Below are positions 62,735-64,000 of a stretch of DNA of 64,000 nucleotides, piece after piece. The stretch is taken from assembly GCA_027923965.1 (NCBI GenBank), contig AP026969.1, positions 3,720,001-3,784,000 of the forward strand, given 5' to 3'. Every line of letters begins with the position of its first letter. The first letter of the stretch is position 1. The stretch is from Comamonadaceae bacterium OS-1. GTDB lineage: Bacteria; Pseudomonadota; Gammaproteobacteria; Burkholderiales; Burkholderiaceae_C. Both the position numbers and the translations under genes were made by a program. Below the pieces are notes generated by a model, which was given only the letters and a program-made list of their open reading frames with translations, had not been told where the DNA came from and did no database searches.

Positions 62735-64000
62735 TTAGCGCACGGTTTCGCGGCCAACGATGGCCTCGGCGCTCATGTCGGTCTCGGGCAGGTTCTTGGG
62801 CGAGATCTGGTAGGCCCCATCGCCGATCAGCAGCATCATGCGTTTGCTGAAGTCGTAGGTGATGGTCTTGCCGCTGTACGGGGTGGTGTGGTCGTACAGC
62901 TGGATGGTGGTCTGGAACATGCCACGGTACAGCTCGCCATTCTTGTCAAACGCATCGAACATGCCCGCACCGGTGCCGTCCTCGTCGATGTAGTAGGTGC
63001 GCTTGGCATAGGCATGGCGCTGGCCCGCCTTGAGGGTGGACTCGACCACCCAGACGCGGTGCAGCTCCCAGCGCTCGCAGGTCGGGTTCAGGTGGGTGCC
63101 CACAAAATGCTCCGCCCCCTTGCACTCGCCGTAGAACTTGTAGCTGTTGTACGGGATCAGCATCTCCTTGCGGCCCACCAGCTTGAAGTCGAAGCGGTCC
63201 ATCTTGCCGGAGAACAGGAACAACTCGTCGAACAAGGTAACCCCGCCCAGCTGCGATACCGGTGTGTCATAGGCAAACTCGGGGGCCAGCTTCACGCGGC
63301 GCTGGCCGGGCGAATAGTTGAAGGCGCGGCGCGGCTTGGCATCCATGTCCAGGTAGTCGGTCAGCATGGTCATCTGTCCGGAGATGCGCGACGGCGCCTT
63401 GGCCACCGAATAGGTGCGCAAAATCATGTTCACGTCGCGGTCTTTCTGGTCCATCTGGAAGTAAGGCCGCTCGGTACGGGTGAACTGGTCGGACACCACC
63501 GTGGGCGAGCCGTTGGAATCCACCAGCCAGCTCAGGCCGTGTTCGGTGGTCACATCGGTGGCCACGCTGTAGCGCAGCGTGAGGTTCCACATCACCTCGT
63601 AGCCGTTTTTAGGGATGGGGAACGGGATACCGCCACGGCAGGCGGCATCGACCGAGAAGTAGTCCTTGCTGCCTGCGCAGGTGGTGGCGTTGCGCACCGT
63701 GGCCTTGAGCACCGAATCTGGGTAGGCGGCCGACCGGTGGGTGGGGAACACGTCGATGTAGTAGTCGGCGTAGGTTTTAAGCAGGTACTTTTGCGATTCG
63801 CTGAGCTTCTCGGCGTACTGCGCCATGTTCTTGCCATCGATGCGGTACAGCGGCTTTTCGCCCGCGAACGGGTCGGCCCAGTAGCCACTGGCGGGCTTGA
63901 AGTTGGCCGGGGCCTTGGTCTGCCCGCCGGTGTATTCGGGGATGGTGCCCTCTTTGTTACCGGCCTTGATGGCACCAAAATCGGTGAGTGTGGTGCCTAG
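62735..64000 (-). CDS. DUF1329 protein, C-terminal part (5' end outside window)
   Basis: The minus-strand frame is open to the window's last base, so the start lies beyond it; 421 residues are seen. The family is DUF1329, secreted proteins in outer-membrane transport or catabolic clusters for steroids, terpenes and other hydrophobic compounds, usually with DUF1302. Conserved stretches are EYTGGQ, PNSxL-like NGYEVMWNLTLRY, RTYSVAKAPSRISG, GQRRVKLAPEFAYD and DELFLFSGKMDRFD. Its function is not known; it is fold-related to lipoprotein-localisation (LolA/B-like) proteins. It ends 14 bases before the GMC gene, so it leads the same operon. Confidence 0.9.
   Translation of the reverse strand, partial: LGTTLTDFGAIKAGNKEGTIPEYTGGQTKAPANFKPASGYWADPFAGEKPLYRIDGKNMAQYAEKLSESQKYLLKTYADYYIDVFPTHRSAAYPDSVLKATVRNATTCAGSKDYFSVDAACRGGIPFPIPKNGYEVMWNLTLRYSVATDVTTEHGLSWLVDSNGSPTVVSDQFTRTERPYFQMDQKDRDVNMILRTYSVAKAPSRISGQMTMLTDYLDMDAKPRRAFNYSPGQRRVKLAPEFAYDTPVSQLGGVTLFDELFLFSGKMDRFDFKLVGRKEMLIPYNSYKFYGECKGAEHFVGTHLNPTCERWELHRVWVVESTLKAGQRHAYAKRTYYIDEDGTGAGMFDAFDKNGELYRGMFQTTIQLYDHTTPYSGKTITYDFSKRMMLLIGDGAYQISPKNLPETDMSAEAIVGRETVR

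Overview
The window looks like chromosome of a high-GC betaproteobacterium of the Comamonadaceae type (Rhodoferax/Polaromonas/Acidovorax-like). The evidence is the SAH riboswitch in front of ahcY, the rplM-rpsI-erpA and glyQ-glyS-gmhB-plsC gene orders, a TPP-riboswitch-controlled thiC, and about ten copies of a short intergenic hairpin repeat of a kind I associate with this family. The genus is an inference. No rRNA, tRNA, CRISPR array, transposase or integrase gene was seen.

Layout. 1-7.3 kb: peptidoglycan genes (M23 peptidase end, anmK), an MdtD-like exporter, erpA, the rplM-rpsI ribosomal operon with a clear promoter, a Ser/Thr kinase and rlmJ. 7.4-16.8 kb: a one-directional nucleoside-salvage block behind a candidate sigma-54 promoter. 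It holds a BMP-type binding protein, a double ATPase, two permeases, a ribokinase, a nucleoside hydrolase, a 2-oxoglutarate/Fe(II) oxygenase and a UshA-like 5'-nucleotidase. Read in biochemical order, the outer nucleotidase makes nucleosides, the ABC system imports them, the hydrolase splits them and the kinase traps ribose. The oxygenase is the unexplained member. 17-20.7 kb: a small accessory stretch of lower-GC genes (DUF6172, hypotheticals, GNAT acetyltransferase, methyltransferase, lipoprotein). It is flanked by REP-like inverted repeats and contains a good integron attC-like site at the 3' end of the GNAT gene.

20.7-24.2 kb: a SAM-cycle operon, riboswitch-ahcY-tlyA-metF. 24.3-30.2 kb: a DctPQM TRAP transporter divergent from its DctS/DctR two-component system. 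30.2-36.8 kb: a YncE-like propeller protein, a thiolase, an AraC regulator and a divergent FAH-hydrolase-amidohydrolase operon, probably for breakdown of an organic acid or amide. 37-40.7 kb: LysR, MFS exporter, an SDR that lacks its catalytic residues, and an aldo-keto reductase. 40.7-47 kb: thiC, patatin, OmpA-like lipoprotein, aceK and carbonic anhydrase. 47.1-50.3 kb: a cupin, a MerR-family regulator and an MBL-fold hydrolase. Two nearly identical 16-bp palindromes lie in the promoters on either side of the regulator. A YgjP-like peptidase follows. 50.5-57 kb: a chemoreceptor and the plsC-gmhB-glyS-glyQ group. 57.1-64 kb: a leftward catabolic cluster with DUF1329 protein, GMC oxidoreductase, aldehyde dehydrogenase, alpha/beta hydrolase, CYP101-like P450 and its 3Fe-4S ferredoxin.

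The most interesting items are the lone integron-type cassette, the palindrome pair around the MerR gene, the sigma-54-type nucleoside operon with its orphan oxygenase, a perfect 16-bp-arm palindrome inserted in frame in the MBL gene, the active-site-less SDR, and the dispersed hairpin repeat that also seems to have entered coding sequences.
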